NCBI GenBank assembly: GCA_030694935.1
Contig: JAUYUA010000021.1
Location: 1 to 64,000, forward strand
DNA length: 64,000 nt
Direction of reading: 5' to 3'
DNA from: Lutibacter sp.
GTDB lineage: Bacteria; Bacteroidota; Bacteroidia; Flavobacteriales; Flavobacteriaceae
The notes under the pieces are model-generated. The model was given only the letters and a program-made list of their open reading frames with translations, was not told the origin of the DNA and searched no databases. Both the position numbers and the translations under genes were made by a program. Positions 8,101-17,483 of the stretch are shown here, in pieces. Numbering within the stretch: the first letter of the stretch is position 1; each line of letters begins with the position of its first letter.

Positions 8101-9432
8101 ATGGGAATGAACTGGAGCCAACTATTGTCGCTAAAAAGATTTGGAGACACACAAATACGACCGCGCAAAGACCAAGACGAAACCCGTTTGGGTTTTGAAG
8201 TGGATTATGACCGAATTATTTTTTCCGATTCCTTCAGAAGTTTGCAGGATAAAACACAAGTTGTCCCGCTTTCAAAAACCGATTTTGTGCATACGCGACT
8301 TACCCACAGTTTGGAAGTAAGCGTTGTGGCGCGTTCTTTAGGCAGAAGAGTTGGCGAACAAGTGCTTAAAAATCATCCCGATTTGGTGGAACAAGGTTTT
8401 ACCATGAACGATTTTGGTGCCATTGTGGCCACCGCAGCTTTGGCGCACGATATTGGAAATCCGCCCTTTGGCCATAGCGGCGAAAAAGCCATAGGTGAAT
8501 ATTTTAAACACGGAAGCGGACAACAATATGAATCACATCTTACCAAAAAACAATGGCAAGATTTGGTCGATTTTGAAGGAAACGCCAACGGATTCAGAAT
8601 TTTAACCGAAAGCAAAGCCGGCATGGAAGGTGGTTTGCGACTGTCTTATGCCACTTTGGGCACTTTTATAAAATATCCAAAAGAGTCGCTGCCAAAAAAA
8701 CCAACAACGCATGTAGCCGATAAAAAATATGGAATTTTTCAAGCTGAAGTTCCTTGTTTTGAAGATGTTGCCCAAGAATTGGGATTGGCTTCAAAAAGCG
8801 GAAATTCAACCTATCACCGACATCCTTTGGCTTATTTGGTTGAAGCTGCCGATGATATTTGCTATACCATCATCGATTTTGAAGACGGCATCAATCTTGG
8901 ATTGATTGAAGAAGATTTTGCGCTTGAATATTTGATAAAACTGGTAAAAGACACCATCGACACCAAAAAATACCATCAATTACAATTTAAAAAAGACCGA
9001 TTAAGTTACCTCCGTGCATTGGCAATCGGAAATCTGATCAATGAAGCCGCCAACGTTTTTTTAAAGCAGGAAGAAGCTATTTTAAAGGGCGTATACCAAC
9101 ACTCTTTATTGGATAAATGTATTTATGAAGCGCAAATAAATGACATCATCAAACTGAGCGTCGAAAAAATTTACAAAAGCAGGGAAGTCATTGAAAAAGA
9201 ATTGGTTGGTTATAACGTAATTGCCACTTTATTGGATGTTTTTGTTTCCGCAAGCAACCGGAAGTATGAAAATTCATTGACCAATTACGATAAATTAATT
9301 TTGAACTTGTTGCCCGAAAGTCTGCAGGAACCAAAAGAAAACCTGTATTTAAGGATTTTATCCATTTGCGGTTATGTGGCAAGTTTAACCGATGGTTACG
9401 CGTTGGAATTGTTCAAAAAATTAAAGGGTTGA
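8101..9432 (+). CDS. dgt: Deoxyguanosinetriphosphate triphosphohydrolase-like protein
   Basis: 443 residues from the ATG at 8101. A 36-codon in-frame upstream extension is rejected because it is basic, unlike the family and overlaps the phased operator region; an ATG two codons later (8107) is an alternative. HD-domain dNTPase: RLTHSLEV with H69, and LAHDIGNPPFGHSGE with H116-D117, form the metal site. The N-terminal IRPRKDQDETRLGFEVDYDR and FSDSFRSLQDKTQV segments are characteristic of Dgt. The enzyme releases triphosphate from dGTP (and often other dNTPs), controlling nucleotide pools; some family members defend against phage. Single gene, followed by 200 bases of repeats. Confidence 0.92.
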   Translation: MGMNWSQLLSLKRFGDTQIRPRKDQDETRLGFEVDYDRIIFSDSFRSLQDKTQVVPLSKTDFVHTRLTHSLEVSVVARSLGRRVGEQVLKNHPDLVEQGFTMNDFGAIVATAALAHDIGNPPFGHSGEKAIGEYFKHGSGQQYESHLTKKQWQDLVDFEGNANGFRILTESKAGMEGGLRLSYATLGTFIKYPKESLPKKPTTHVADKKYGIFQAEVPCFEDVAQELGLASKSGNSTYHRHPLAYLVEAADDICYTIIDFEDGINLGLIEEDFALEYLIKLVKDTIDTKKYHQLQFKKDRLSYLRALAIGNLINEAANVFLKQEEAILKGVYQHSLLDKCIYEAQINDIIKLSVEKIYKSREVIEKELVGYNVIATLLDVFVSASNRKYENSLTNYDKLILNLLPESLQEPKENLYLRILSICGYVASLTDGYALELFKKLKG

Positions 9433-9442
9433 TAAAATTAGC

Positions 9443-9612
9443 GCCTAAAGTTTGGAGTGCCTTGAGTGCCTTAAGTAAATTAGTTTTATACTTAGCAACT
9501 CATTCAAAATGATACATTTTTTTTAATTTTTTTTGAAAAAAAATTATTAATCTATTTGAGACGTTTTTATATCGTAAAAAAGCATTTTTTTAACTTTAGG
9601 CACTCTAAGTAC
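9443..9612. repeat. GAGTGCCTT tandem words and inverted counterpart
   Basis: GAGTGCCTT occurs twice in tandem (9455-9463 and 9464-9472), next to GCCTAAAG, and is answered by the inverted word AGGCACTC at 9598-9605. Long A/T runs lie between. No gene is seen in 9433-9633. The arrangement could fold as a large hairpin behind the convergent dgt and AlbA_2 genes. Confidence 0.4.
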
Positions 9613-9633
9613 TTATTAGTTATAGAAAAACTT

Positions 9634-10773
9634 CTAGCTATACTTCACTTTTCTGAGAACTCTAACCGCTTCTTTGTATTTGATGTATCCTGTTTTGTCA
9701 TCCAAATTTTTAAGCAAAAGTTCCGATTCCTTCAGCTTTACATAAGCATTCGGAATTTTATTTAAAACACAAATTAAATAATAAGTGGGAATTTCATTTA
9801 CATCTGCCAATTCAATTTCCGTTAGCGGCAAGTTCTTTTTTAATTTCTCCAAAATGGCATTGCAACTGTTAAATACGTGGTGCAATAATTTTTTGTCAAA
9901 CTGCGGCGGCTCAAACAACAACTCGCTCACAATATTATATTTTCCGTTTTCCTTGAAATGAATCACTGTTTTTTCCAAGGAATAATATTCGAAGGATTTT
10001 TTCAGCCCCAAATAAACAAACTCCGTTATTCTAAAGGAATTTTTATCAAATTCAATTTTTACCTCATCCAAAGCCGAATAAAACAAACGAACTTGCTCGT
10101 TAATCAGCTCAATATCAACGCGGGAGTAAAAATTTTCGCCTTTTACCACTCTTTTTTCGCCGGCCCAACACAGCACAATTTGCTCATTAAAAACTTTATA
10201 GGTTGGGTGATACGCTTTTTTGTGACGGTTTATAAAATCAAAAACACCGTCTAAAGTGAGCTGAATATTGTTGCTGGCGTTTTTTTCTATGGCTTCAACA
10301 ATTGTTTTGTTGGATTCTGTGATGTCAAAAGTGGATAAAGTAGATAAGGAGTTGCTGCCCCTTCTGTAAAAAATGGTTCCGTTAACATATTTCCAAATAT
10401 TTTTATTCAGTGAGGCAATTTTCTTTGAAGGATGAATGGTGACCAAACCAACAACTTTGTGTTTTGGCAATCGCGGAAATGGAATATTTTCATATTGAAT
10501 TTTTGGCGGATTGTTAAAATAGGAATTCATAAGATTTTGAATCTTGCTGTCGTCAAAAAAATCGACTCCCTCAATTTTATTGAACTGATCATCAACACCA
10601 ATAACTATATACGAATTATTTTCCGGATTTGAATTTGCCAGTGCGCAAACAATTTTCAGAAACTTTGCTTTTCCCTCTTTATGTTCCAATGAAATTTTCA
10701 GCTTCTTGTCGTAAAAGCTATTTTCATCGTTGTGGGCCAACAAATTTTTTATTAAAAGTCGCTTGTTAATCAT
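9634..10773 (-). CDS. AlbA_2 (Schlafen-type) putative DNA/RNA- or ATP-binding protein
   Basis: 379 residues. The first ~150 match the Schlafen AlbA_2 domain: ENSFYDKKLKISLEH replaces the usual E-x-LEFK start, then FLKIVCALANSNPENNSYIVIGVDD is the family core and YRRGSNS the end motif. The remaining ~200 residues are not recognised. In other bacteria this family is annotated as ATP-binding or transcriptional regulator; some members act in defence or RNA cleavage. No signal peptide, so cytoplasmic. It ends 10 bases from... the next upstream gene on the same strand (SDR at 10784), so the two are probably one operon. Exact function unknown. Confidence 0.7.
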   Translation of the reverse strand: MINKRLLIKNLLAHNDENSFYDKKLKISLEHKEGKAKFLKIVCALANSNPENNSYIVIGVDDQFNKIEGVDFFDDSKIQNLMNSYFNNPPKIQYENIPFPRLPKHKVVGLVTIHPSKKIASLNKNIWKYVNGTIFYRRGSNSLSTLSTFDITESNKTIVEAIEKNASNNIQLTLDGVFDFINRHKKAYHPTYKVFNEQIVLCWAGEKRVVKGENFYSRVDIELINEQVRLFYSALDEVKIEFDKNSFRITEFVYLGLKKSFEYYSLEKTVIHFKENGKYNIVSELLFEPPQFDKKLLHHVFNSCNAILEKLKKNLPLTEIELADVNEIPTYYLICVLNKIPNAYVKLKESELLLKNLDDKTGYIKYKEAVRVLRKVKYS

Positions 10774-10783
10774 TGCTTTTACC

Positions 10784-11539
10784 TCATTCTCGGTTCAAAA
10801 TAGTGGCACTTGCCTGCGCCGTTGGATAGACTATTAAATCTTCAATGTTAACGTGGTAAGGCCGCGTTACCACAAAGTAAATAATATCGGCAATGTCTTC
10901 TGGCTGCAAAGCCTTAAATCCTTTGTAAACATTTTTTGCCTTTTCTTTATCGCCCTTGAATCGAACTTCCGAAAACTCGGTTTCCACAGCGCCTGGATGG
11001 ATTGCGGAAACACGAATATTGTGTTTGTTTAAATCGATCCGCATCGCTTTATTTAAAGCATTTACGGCATATTTTGAAGCACAATACACATTTCCGTTAG
11101 GATAAACTTCTTTGCCTGCAATAGAGCCTATATTTACCACAAAGCCCTCATTTCGTTCCACCATTTGGGGAAGAATTGCTCTAGACACATATAGTAAACC
11201 TTTCACGTTGATATCGATCATCGCATCCCAGTCATCCATATTTCCATCCTGAACGGTACTTAAACCATGTGCATTTCCTGCGTTATTTATGAGGATGTCA
11301 ATTTTTTTAAATTCATTTGGCAATGATTCAATGGCATTGAAAACTTCTTCTCTGTTGCTAACATCATATTGAAGCGTTGTAACCTCGGTTAATTGGCTAA
11401 GTGATGCTTTTAACTCAGCAAGTCGATCTCCGCGTCGGCCGCAAAGAATTAAACGTATGTTGTTTTGTGCAAAAAGTTGCGCGGTTGCTTTTCCTATTCC
11501 TGAAGTTGCTCCGGTAATAAATGCTGTTTTAAGATTCAT
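10784..11539 (-). CDS. SDR-family NAD(P)-dependent oxidoreductase (YdfG-like)
   Basis: 251 residues from the ATG at 11537-11539. An upstream in-frame ATG is rejected because it overlaps the preceding gene's terminator. Classical short-chain dehydrogenase: TGATSGIG (10-17 region) binds the nucleotide, NNAG at 85-88, and the catalytic S139, Y152 and K156 (YCASK) are all present. The segment CGRRGDRL suggests NADP preference. The best family match from memory is the YdfG / serine 3-dehydrogenase group, which oxidises 3-hydroxy acids and related alcohols. Its substrate here is not decidable. Ten bases separate it from the AlbA_2 gene downstream. Confidence 0.88.
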   Translation of the reverse strand: MNLKTAFITGATSGIGKATAQLFAQNNIRLILCGRRGDRLAELKASLSQLTEVTTLQYDVSNREEVFNAIESLPNEFKKIDILINNAGNAHGLSTVQDGNMDDWDAMIDINVKGLLYVSRAILPQMVERNEGFVVNIGSIAGKEVYPNGNVYCASKYAVNALNKAMRIDLNKHNIRVSAIHPGAVETEFSEVRFKGDKEKAKNVYKGFKALQPEDIADIIYFVVTRPYHVNIEDLIVYPTAQASATILNRE

Positions 11540-11570
11540 TTGTAATGTTTTTTTTAAACCATAAAGGTAC

Positions 11571-11601
11571 AAAAAAAAGCCGCCCCGATGAGGGAGCGGC
11601 T
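11571..11601 (-). terminator. Intrinsic terminator of the lipoprotein gene
   Basis: On the minus strand AGCCGCTCC and GGGGCGGCT form a 9-bp stem (one G-U) with a 6-base loop, followed by eight T. It ends transcription from the lipoprotein gene at 11652-12578 before the SDR gene. A second AT-rich perfect palindrome, TTGGTTATT-ATA-AATAACCAA, lies just before it at 11609-11629. Confidence 0.85.
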
Positions 11602-11651
11602 AACTCAATTGGTTATTATAAATAACCAACCAAAAATCAACTAACCAAACT

Positions 11652-12578
11652 TTATTTTAAATTTCTTCTAATTTCTGTTTCTCTAAATACTTTTGTTCTC
11701 GCTCTGCCTACATCGCTTGTCGCGCTTTTTGCCAAACTTGAACTTGGTTTTAAGTATTGAATGTAACCTCTTCCGGTAAACTCGTAGGTTGTGCCAGAAG
11801 CTATGTGATACAAACTTATCTTTCCATCATTAATAACGGTTAACTCAAACTTTTCATTGTCCAGATTATCATAATCTAATGTTAAAATTTTTAGATTGTC
11901 ATACCCTTCTACATTGGCCACCACATAATCTCCTACATAATCCCAAAATATATTAGCAATAGGTGTGCCAACATTATCTTTGGAAGAATAAAATGTTGTT
12001 AAAATTTCTGGAGTGAATTTCAAAAAATTCTCATAATCAAAAGCGTTTACATCTCCGGCGGTGCTTGTATAGGTTTTTTCCCAAGCACTATATTCTTGTA
12101 AAAAATATTCAATGTTGTCATAAAAAACTTGGTCATAATCAAAAGTGGATTTTTGGTATCCCAATAAATTATAGGTAACATTGTTATAATTGTCCCTTAA
12201 TTTTATGTTGTTAACCGACAATTGAATGACATCAAAATTGTAATATCCATCTAAATTATGACTTATTTTTAACCGGCCGTCAAAAGTGTCGTAAAAACCA
12301 ATCTGAATACCGTAACCATTTCCAACTGTTCCAATTCCCACCAAATTATTATTGGCAAACACTTTTCCGTTTATAAATGATATGGTGAAGGCTTTAGATA
12401 AAAATGGGACATCTCCTGCGCCAGTCGTATTATTGTAATCTATGTACCACAAATCATTTGCCGTAACAACTTCTTCAAGTGAAACATCATAAGGTTCATC
12501 AATGCTGTTGTCAACAATACAGGAAGCGAACGACATTCCGATAACCAGCGTTCCTAAAAGTAATTTTATAGCCTTCAT
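11652..12578 (-). CDS. Lipoprotein of unknown function
   Basis: 308 residues from the second ATG, which puts the lipobox FASC with Cys at position 20; the ATG two codons upstream is equally possible. The mature protein has LEEVVTANDLWYIDYNNTTG and VPFLSKAFTISFINGKVFANNNLVGIG, a pattern I recall from a Bacteroidota lipoprotein family often mislabelled nicotinic acid mononucleotide adenylyltransferase; no nucleotidyltransferase motif (HxGH) is present, so that label should not be used. Probably exported and membrane-anchored. Monocistronic, with its own terminator, divergent from the Gfo/Idh/MocA gene. Confidence 0.75.
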   Translation of the reverse strand: MKAIKLLLGTLVIGMSFASCIVDNSIDEPYDVSLEEVVTANDLWYIDYNNTTGAGDVPFLSKAFTISFINGKVFANNNLVGIGTVGNGYGIQIGFYDTFDGRLKISHNLDGYYNFDVIQLSVNNIKLRDNYNNVTYNLLGYQKSTFDYDQVFYDNIEYFLQEYSAWEKTYTSTAGDVNAFDYENFLKFTPEILTTFYSSKDNVGTPIANIFWDYVGDYVVANVEGYDNLKILTLDYDNLDNEKFELTVINDGKISLYHIASGTTYEFTGRGYIQYLKPSSSLAKSATSDVGRARTKVFRETEIRRNLK

Positions 12579-12680
12579 AATCATTTTGTTTTTAACGTTA
12601 TTTTACTTGAATTTCAAATTCTGTGCCAAATAAAATTTAACTACATTTATATCGATTTTAATCGTCTAAATTTTAATACT

Positions 12681-13658
12681 TTGAGCACAAAAATTAAATG
12701 GGGAATTATTGGATTGGGCAAAATCGCCCAAAAATTTGCGAACAATTTATTGTTATTGGAGACTACTGAATTAGAGGCTGTTGCATCAAGAGATTTGGCT
12801 AAAGCCGAAGTGTTTGCCACAACTTACCGTTCAAAAAAGTTTTATGGTTCTTATGAAGCATTGTTGCAGGATAAATTTATTGATATTGTGTATATCGCAA
12901 CACCACATAACAGTCACGCACAAATTGCCATTTTAGCTTTGGAACATAAAAAAGCGGTGTTGTGCGAAAAGCCTTTTGCCATAAACAAACAACAAGTTTT
13001 TAAGATGATTGAAGCCTCCAAAAAGCACAATATGTTTTTAATGGAAGCACTTTGGACACGGTTTTTACCGGCCATAAAAAAAATAAAAAGCATTGTTGAG
13101 AATGGCGAAATTGGCGAAATAAAGTATCTCAATGCCGATTTTTCCTTCAAGGCTCATCCTTCAATTCAACGCATTTACGATAAAGAATTGGGAGGAGGAT
13201 CAATACTTGATATTGGTATTTATCCTATATTTTTGGCGTATTTGATCTTAGGAATGCCCGACAAGATTATGGCCAAGGCCCATTTTTTTGAATCGGGTGC
13301 CGATTCGCAAGTGTCTATTATTTTTGATTATAAAAATGCGCAGGCGGTACTTTTTAGCAGCTTTAACTCAAGCTCAAAAAGAGAGGCTAAAATAAGCGGC
13401 ACTTTAGGAGAAATTATGATTGACAATCCATGGAACGAAGCAAGTTCTTTTTCCTTGGTTAATGGCAAAGAGGAAGAGAAATTTTTATTGCCGATTATGG
13501 GAACTGGCTTTGTCCATCAGATTATTGAATGCAATGAATCTTTGCAAAAGAATCTCACTGAAAGCCCTTTATGGTCACATCAAAACAGTCTGGAACTCAT
13601 TACTTTATTAGATGCTGTAAGAAAAGAGATTGGTTTGGTTTATGCTGAAGATTTATAG
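12681..13658 (+). CDS. Gfo/Idh/MocA-family oxidoreductase
   Basis: 325 residues, read from a TTG start at 12681. The N-terminal Rossmann fold shows GLGKIA at 11-16 and the hallmark EKP at 96-98 (LCEKPFA), the lysine being catalytic. The C-terminal half has the family beta-sheet domain with GGGSILDIGIYPI. The MEALWTRFLP segment and overall layout resemble trans-1,2-dihydrobenzene-1,2-diol dehydrogenase / glucose-fructose oxidoreductase-like members. It probably oxidises a sugar or cyclic diol with NAD(P); substrate unknown. Cytoplasmic, single gene, divergent from the lipoprotein gene with a 102-base shared promoter region. Confidence 0.87.
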   Translation: MSTKIKWGIIGLGKIAQKFANNLLLLETTELEAVASRDLAKAEVFATTYRSKKFYGSYEALLQDKFIDIVYIATPHNSHAQIAILALEHKKAVLCEKPFAINKQQVFKMIEASKKHNMFLMEALWTRFLPAIKKIKSIVENGEIGEIKYLNADFSFKAHPSIQRIYDKELGGGSILDIGIYPIFLAYLILGMPDKIMAKAHFFESGADSQVSIIFDYKNAQAVLFSSFNSSSKREAKISGTLGEIMIDNPWNEASSFSLVNGKEEEKFLLPIMGTGFVHQIIECNESLQKNLTESPLWSHQNSLELITLLDAVRKEIGLVYAEDL

Positions 13659-13663
13659 ATTTT

Positions 13664-13784
13664 AGTCGCGCAGTCAAGTGGGTCTTGCGGTCAAAAAGGT
13701 CGTGCAGTCGTGCAGTCAAAAGGGTCGTACAGCTGAAAATTTCCGTCCCGATAGCTATCGGGATCGGTCTTCGGACTTCCGACT
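13664..13784. repeat. Composite short-repeat stretch
   Basis: Three kinds of repeat in 120 bases between convergent genes: an 8-bp tandem (GTCGTGCA twice near 13697-13712), a perfect 18-bp palindrome TCCCGATAGCTATCGGGA (13746-13763), and a degenerate 7-bp tandem TCGGTCT-TCGGACT-TCCGACT (13764-13784) that runs into the stop codon of the next gene. The palindrome may act as terminator for both genes. Confidence 0.6.
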
Positions 13785-14242
13785 TATTCCTCCTTCACTT
13801 CAGAAATCTTGTAATAATTGATTTTGTTCTTATAAAAATAACTCACAACAGCTTCATTATTGGCAAGTTCAAAAGGCAATTTTGAAACTGTTACTGGTGG
13901 TTTATTTCCAAATTCCTGTTTTGGATCGCTATGTAAAATAAAGTCGTGCAGTATTGTTGAAGTTATAAAACTTCCTGAAAAAATGGAGTTTTTAGTGCTA
14001 TCCATAAGTTTTAATGGTGCTTTATGATTTCTGAAATACACAGTGTCTAATTGAATTTCCTTATTGTCGATTGAGATTTTAACAGTAGTTTCAACCAAAT
14101 CAGGTTGCTCACCAACCCTGTTTGCATAAGTCGCTTCCAAAACCTTAAAAGGATGTTCCTGCGCTTTTGCTTTTGAAGCGCCACAACTAAAAAGCGCAAT
14201 ACTTAATGCCGCGATTAATCCAATACCGACAAATTTTTTCAT
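13784..14242 (-). CDS. Hypothetical lipoprotein
   Basis: 152 residues with lipobox LFSC, Cys at position 20, followed by GASKAKAQEHPFKVLEATYANRV. The mature part is predicted mostly beta and has no recognised domain. It lies downstream of the ATP synthase terminator on the same strand and has its own leader, so it is probably a separate unit. The last codons overlap the 7-bp tandem repeat TCGGTCT-type, so the C-terminus (KISEVKEE) may have been shaped by that repeat. Function not recognised. Confidence 0.65.
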   Translation of the reverse strand: MKKFVGIGLIAALSIALFSCGASKAKAQEHPFKVLEATYANRVGEQPDLVETTVKISIDNKEIQLDTVYFRNHKAPLKLMDSTKNSIFSGSFITSTILHDFILHSDPKQEFGNKPPVTVSKLPFELANNEAVVSYFYKNKINYYKISEVKEE

Positions 14243-14287
14243 AATTGGTTTGTTTATAATTGCTTTTGCAAATTATATACCAAACTA

Positions 14288-14321
14288 AAAAAGAGTTTAT
14301 CGAAGTGGATAAACTCTTTTT
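14288..14321 (-). terminator. Terminator of the ATP synthase operon
   Basis: AAAAAGAGTTTATC (14288-14301) and GATAAACTCTTTTT (14308-14321) form a perfect 14-bp stem with a 6-base loop. It lies 38 bases beyond the atpG stop codon and gives a U-rich end on the minus strand. Confidence 0.85.
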
Positions 14322-14358
14322 AAATTTTTTTTATTTATTAACTTTTATAGTAATAACC

Positions 14359-15225
14359 CTAATTATTTAAAGCTTCCGCGCCTCCAACAATTTCTAATAT
14401 CTCGTTGGTGATGGCGGCTTGACGCGCTTTGTTGTACATCAATTTTAAATCATCACGCAATTCTGTAGCGTTGTCGGTTGCTTTATGCATCGCTGTCATT
14501 CGAGCTCCGTGTTCTGAAGCGTAAGAATCTCTGATGGCTTTATACAACTGCGTTTTTAACGATTTCGGAATTAATTGCAATATGATTTCAGCCTTGTTTG
14601 GTTCAAAAATATAATCGGTGCTTACATTCATTTTGCCTTCAACTTCAACAAGTTCAACGGGCAAAAATTGCTCAAAAGTTAATATTTGGGTAGCTGCATT
14701 TTTAAAACGGTTGTAAACCAATTCAATTTTATCGTATTTCCCTTTGGCAAACAAATCCATAATGCTCTCTGCAATTACAGCAACATTGTTAAAGGTTAAA
14801 TCGTCGTATATTTCGTTATGTTTTTCAATAACATTAAAATTCTTCGACAAAATATCATATCCTTTCTTTCCAATTGATAAAATATCAACTTGTTTTCCTT
14901 GGTAATGGTCTTCAATATGTTTTACAGAGCCTTTAATCACAGAAGAATTAAATCCGCCACACAAACCTCTGTTTGAGGTAATCGCAACAATCAACACTTT
15001 TGAAACGATTCTTTGTTCGGCATAAACATTTTCAATATCATCTTCCAAAGTAGCGCTTAAACTTTGTAAAAGTTCCGTCAACTTATTGGCATACGGACGC
15101 ATTTGTGTAATTGCATCTTGTGCTTTTTTCAACTTTGCAGCCGATACCATTTTCATGGCACTGGTAATTTGCATGGTTGAACCAATGGATGTAATTCTGT
15201 TTCGTATTTCTTTTAAGTTTGCCAT
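14359..15225 (-). CDS. atpG: F1 ATP synthase subunit gamma
   Basis: 288 residues, the usual length. It forms the central rotating shaft that couples c-ring rotation to catalysis in the alpha3-beta3 head. The N-terminal coil shows the classical LKEIRNRITSIGSTMQITSAMKMVSAAKL pattern and the C-terminus ends ARQAAITNEILEIVGGAEAL, both diagnostic. TSNRGLCGGFNS is the conserved middle motif. Last gene of the atp cluster; between it and atpA lies a hairpin (15248-15292), and the operon terminator follows it. Confidence 0.97.
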   Translation of the reverse strand: MANLKEIRNRITSIGSTMQITSAMKMVSAAKLKKAQDAITQMRPYANKLTELLQSLSATLEDDIENVYAEQRIVSKVLIVAITSNRGLCGGFNSSVIKGSVKHIEDHYQGKQVDILSIGKKGYDILSKNFNVIEKHNEIYDDLTFNNVAVIAESIMDLFAKGKYDKIELVYNRFKNAATQILTFEQFLPVELVEVEGKMNVSTDYIFEPNKAEIILQLIPKSLKTQLYKAIRDSYASEHGARMTAMHKATDNATELRDDLKLMYNKARQAAITNEILEIVGGAEALNN

Positions 15226-15247
15226 TTATTTTTGGTTTTTAGTACTG

Positions 15248-15292
15248 AGTATTCAGTATTGAGAGAACACTATCATCTCAATACTCAATACT
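15248..15292 (-). repeat. Hairpin between atpA and atpG
   Basis: 15248-15264 and 15276-15292 are 17-bp inverted arms (AGTATTGAGTATTGAGA with one mismatch) around an 11-base loop. Each arm is itself a 7-bp tandem (AGTACTG-AGTATTC-AGTATTG from 15241). No U-run follows on the coding strand, so RNA processing or stability is likelier than termination. Confidence 0.6.
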
Positions 15293-15300
15293 AAAATCAT

Positions 15301-16878
15301 TTAAACGTATTTAGCTGAAATTTCTTTTGCGGCTATTGTTAAGGTATCAATAACCTCATCCGTTAATTTACCTGCTTTTAACAAATCCAAAGCATCTCTG
15401 TGTTTTGCATTCAAGTAAGCAAGATAATCGCGCTCAAATTCCTTTACTTTTTCAACAGGAACCGCTCTCAACAAGTTTTTGGAACCTGCGTAAATAATGG
15501 CGATTTGGTCTTCAACTTTAAAAGGGTCACTCTGATTTTGTTTTAAGATTTCCACATTGCGTTTCCCTTTTTCAATAACGTTTAGGGTTGCAGCATCTAA
15601 ATCAGATCCAAACTTTGCAAACGCTTCCAATTCACGGTATTGTGCCTGGTCTAATTTTAAAGTTCCCGCTACCTTTTTCATCGATTTAATTTGGGCATTT
15701 CCTCCAACACGTGATACCGAAATACCTACGTTGATGGCCGGACGGACACCTGAGTTAAACAAATCGGACTCCAAGAAAATTTGTCCGTCGGTAATAGAAA
15801 TCACATTTGTTGGGATATATGCCGATACGTCACCTGCTTGTGTTTCAATAATTGGTAACGCCGTTAAAGATCCGCCACCTTTTATTTTTCCAACCAATGA
15901 AGGCGGCACATCATTCATTTGCGCTGCAATCGTGTCGTTATTAATCACTTTTGCGGCACGTTCCAACAAACGGGAGTGTAAGTAAAATACGTCTCCAGGA
16001 TATGCTTCACGTCCCGGTGGGCGACGTAACAATAAAGAAATTTCTCGGTAAGCAACTGCTTGTTTAGACAAATCATCATAAACAATTAACGCAGGGCGGC
16101 CGGTATCTCTAAAATACTCTCCAATTGCAGCACCTGCCATTGGGGCGTATACCTGCATAGAAGCAGGGTCGGAAGCGTTGGCGGCCACAATTGTGGTGTA
16201 GGCCATTGCGCCTTTTTCTTCAAATAAACTATGAATATTTGCCACTGTTGATCCTTTTTGGCCAATAGCAACATAAATACAATACACGGGAACGCCGGCA
16301 TCGTAAAATTCTTTCTGATTGATAATGGTATCAATAGCCACGGTTGATTTTCCGGTTTGACGGTCACCAATAATAAGCTCACGTTGTCCTCTGCCAACCG
16401 GAATCATAGCGTCAACCGCTTTTAAACCTGTTTGTAATGGTTCGGTTACCGGTTCACGATAAATAACACCAGGAGCTTTACGCTCTAAAGGCATTTCAAA
16501 AGTTTCGCCCTGAATTGGACCTTTTCCGTCGATTGGATTTCCAAGTGTATTTACAACACGGCCAACAATGCCTTCACCAACTTTTAATGAAGCAATTCTT
16601 TCGGTGCGTTTTACAATTGATCCTTCTTTAATTGCTCTTGAATGACCCAATAATACCACCCCAACATTGTCTTCTTCAAGGTTAAGTACCATTCCTTCCA
16701 TTCCATCTTCAAATTCAACTAGCTCGCCATATTGTACATTTGCCAAACCGTAAACACGTGCGATTCCATCACCCACTTGCAATACGGTTCCAACTTCGTC
16801 CAATGAAGCTGATGCTTCAAATCCCGCCAATTGTTGTTTTAAAATTGCTGATACTTCAGCTGGTTTTATTGATGCCAT
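15301..16878 (-). CDS. atpA: F1 ATP synthase subunit alpha
   Basis: 525 residues, typical length. It forms, with beta, the catalytic hexamer of the F1 head. The P-loop GDRQTGKST and the region [34 protein letters not shown], including the conserved arginine of the alpha subunit, are visible. Lies between atpH and atpG in the usual order; beta (atpD) and epsilon (atpC) are not in this window, as in other Bacteroidota, where they form a separate locus. Downstream hairpin may stabilise its mRNA relative to atpG. Confidence 0.98.
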   Translation of the reverse strand: MASIKPAEVSAILKQQLAGFEASASLDEVGTVLQVGDGIARVYGLANVQYGELVEFEDGMEGMVLNLEEDNVGVVLLGHSRAIKEGSIVKRTERIASLKVGEGIVGRVVNTLGNPIDGKGPIQGETFEMPLERKAPGVIYREPVTEPLQTGLKAVDAMIPVGRGQRELIIGDRQTGKSTVAIDTIINQKEFYDAGVPVYCIYVAIGQKGSTVANIHSLFEEKGAMAYTTIVAANASDPASMQVYAPMAGAAIGEYFRDTGRPALIVYDDLSKQAVAYREISLLLRRPPGREAYPGDVFYLHSRLLERAAKVINNDTIAAQMNDVPPSLVGKIKGGGSLTALPIIETQAGDVSAYIPTNVISITDGQIFLESDLFNSGVRPAINVGISVSRVGGNAQIKSMKKVAGTLKLDQAQYRELEAFAKFGSDLDAATLNVIEKGKRNVEILKQNQSDPFKVEDQIAIIYAGSKNLLRAVPVEKVKEFERDYLAYLNAKHRDALDLLKAGKLTDEVIDTLTIAAKEISAKYV

Positions 16879-16918
16879 TATTTATATTTTTTAAAACTTA
16901 ATTCTTTTTATTTTGTAA

Positions 16919-17470
16919 TTATGAGCTAAAACTTTCGCTTTCAAACTGTCTTTTCAGTACCTGTAATTTATTGGCAACGCTTGCATCATATTGAATATCT
17001 CCAACACGAAGAATAAATCCGCCAATAATATCAGGATTTATGATGCTTTCAATAGTTGCTTGTTTCCCAGTAATTTCAATTACCTTTTGTAAAACCTGTT
17101 GATTCAATTCATCGGTTAATGGAATTGCAGTAGTCACTTTTGCTACTTCTATCCCTTTCAAGGAATCATAAATCACATTATATTTTTTTGCAACCTCGCC
17201 TAAAATTGGCAAACGCTTGTTGTCAATTAAAAGATTGATTAAACCAATGGTTAAAGCACTTGTTTTGCTCTCAAAAATTTCTTTTAAAGCTGATTTTTTT
17301 AATTCGGTTTTCAACACTGGACTGTTAAGCAACAACTGTAACTCTTTACTGTCTTGAATTGTGTTTGCAACAAGCAACATATCATCGTTCACTTCAACTT
17401 CTTTTTGTTGTTCAAGTGCAAAACTCAGTATTGCTTTTGCATATCTTATTGCCGCTCTGGATCCGTTCAT
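16919..17470 (-). CDS. atpH: F1 ATP synthase subunit delta
   Basis: 183 residues. Peripheral stalk protein linking the F1 head to subunit b. N-terminal RAAIRYAKAILSFALEQ matches the family's helical domain and the C-terminal PDIIGGFILRVGDIQYDASVANKLQVLKRQF is the conserved OSCP/delta end motif. It follows atpF by 13 bases and precedes atpA by 40 bases. Confidence 0.95.
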   Translation of the reverse strand: MNGSRAAIRYAKAILSFALEQQKEVEVNDDMLLVANTIQDSKELQLLLNSPVLKTELKKSALKEIFESKTSALTIGLINLLIDNKRLPILGEVAKKYNVIYDSLKGIEVAKVTTAIPLTDELNQQVLQKVIEITGKQATIESIINPDIIGGFILRVGDIQYDASVANKLQVLKRQFESESFSS

Positions 17471-17483
17471 TTGAAATTAATTC

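Noticed and set aside
11652-12578. Nicotinic acid mononucleotide adenylyltransferase
   Set aside because: The common label for look-alikes is unsupported: no HxGH motif, and the protein is an exported lipoprotein.
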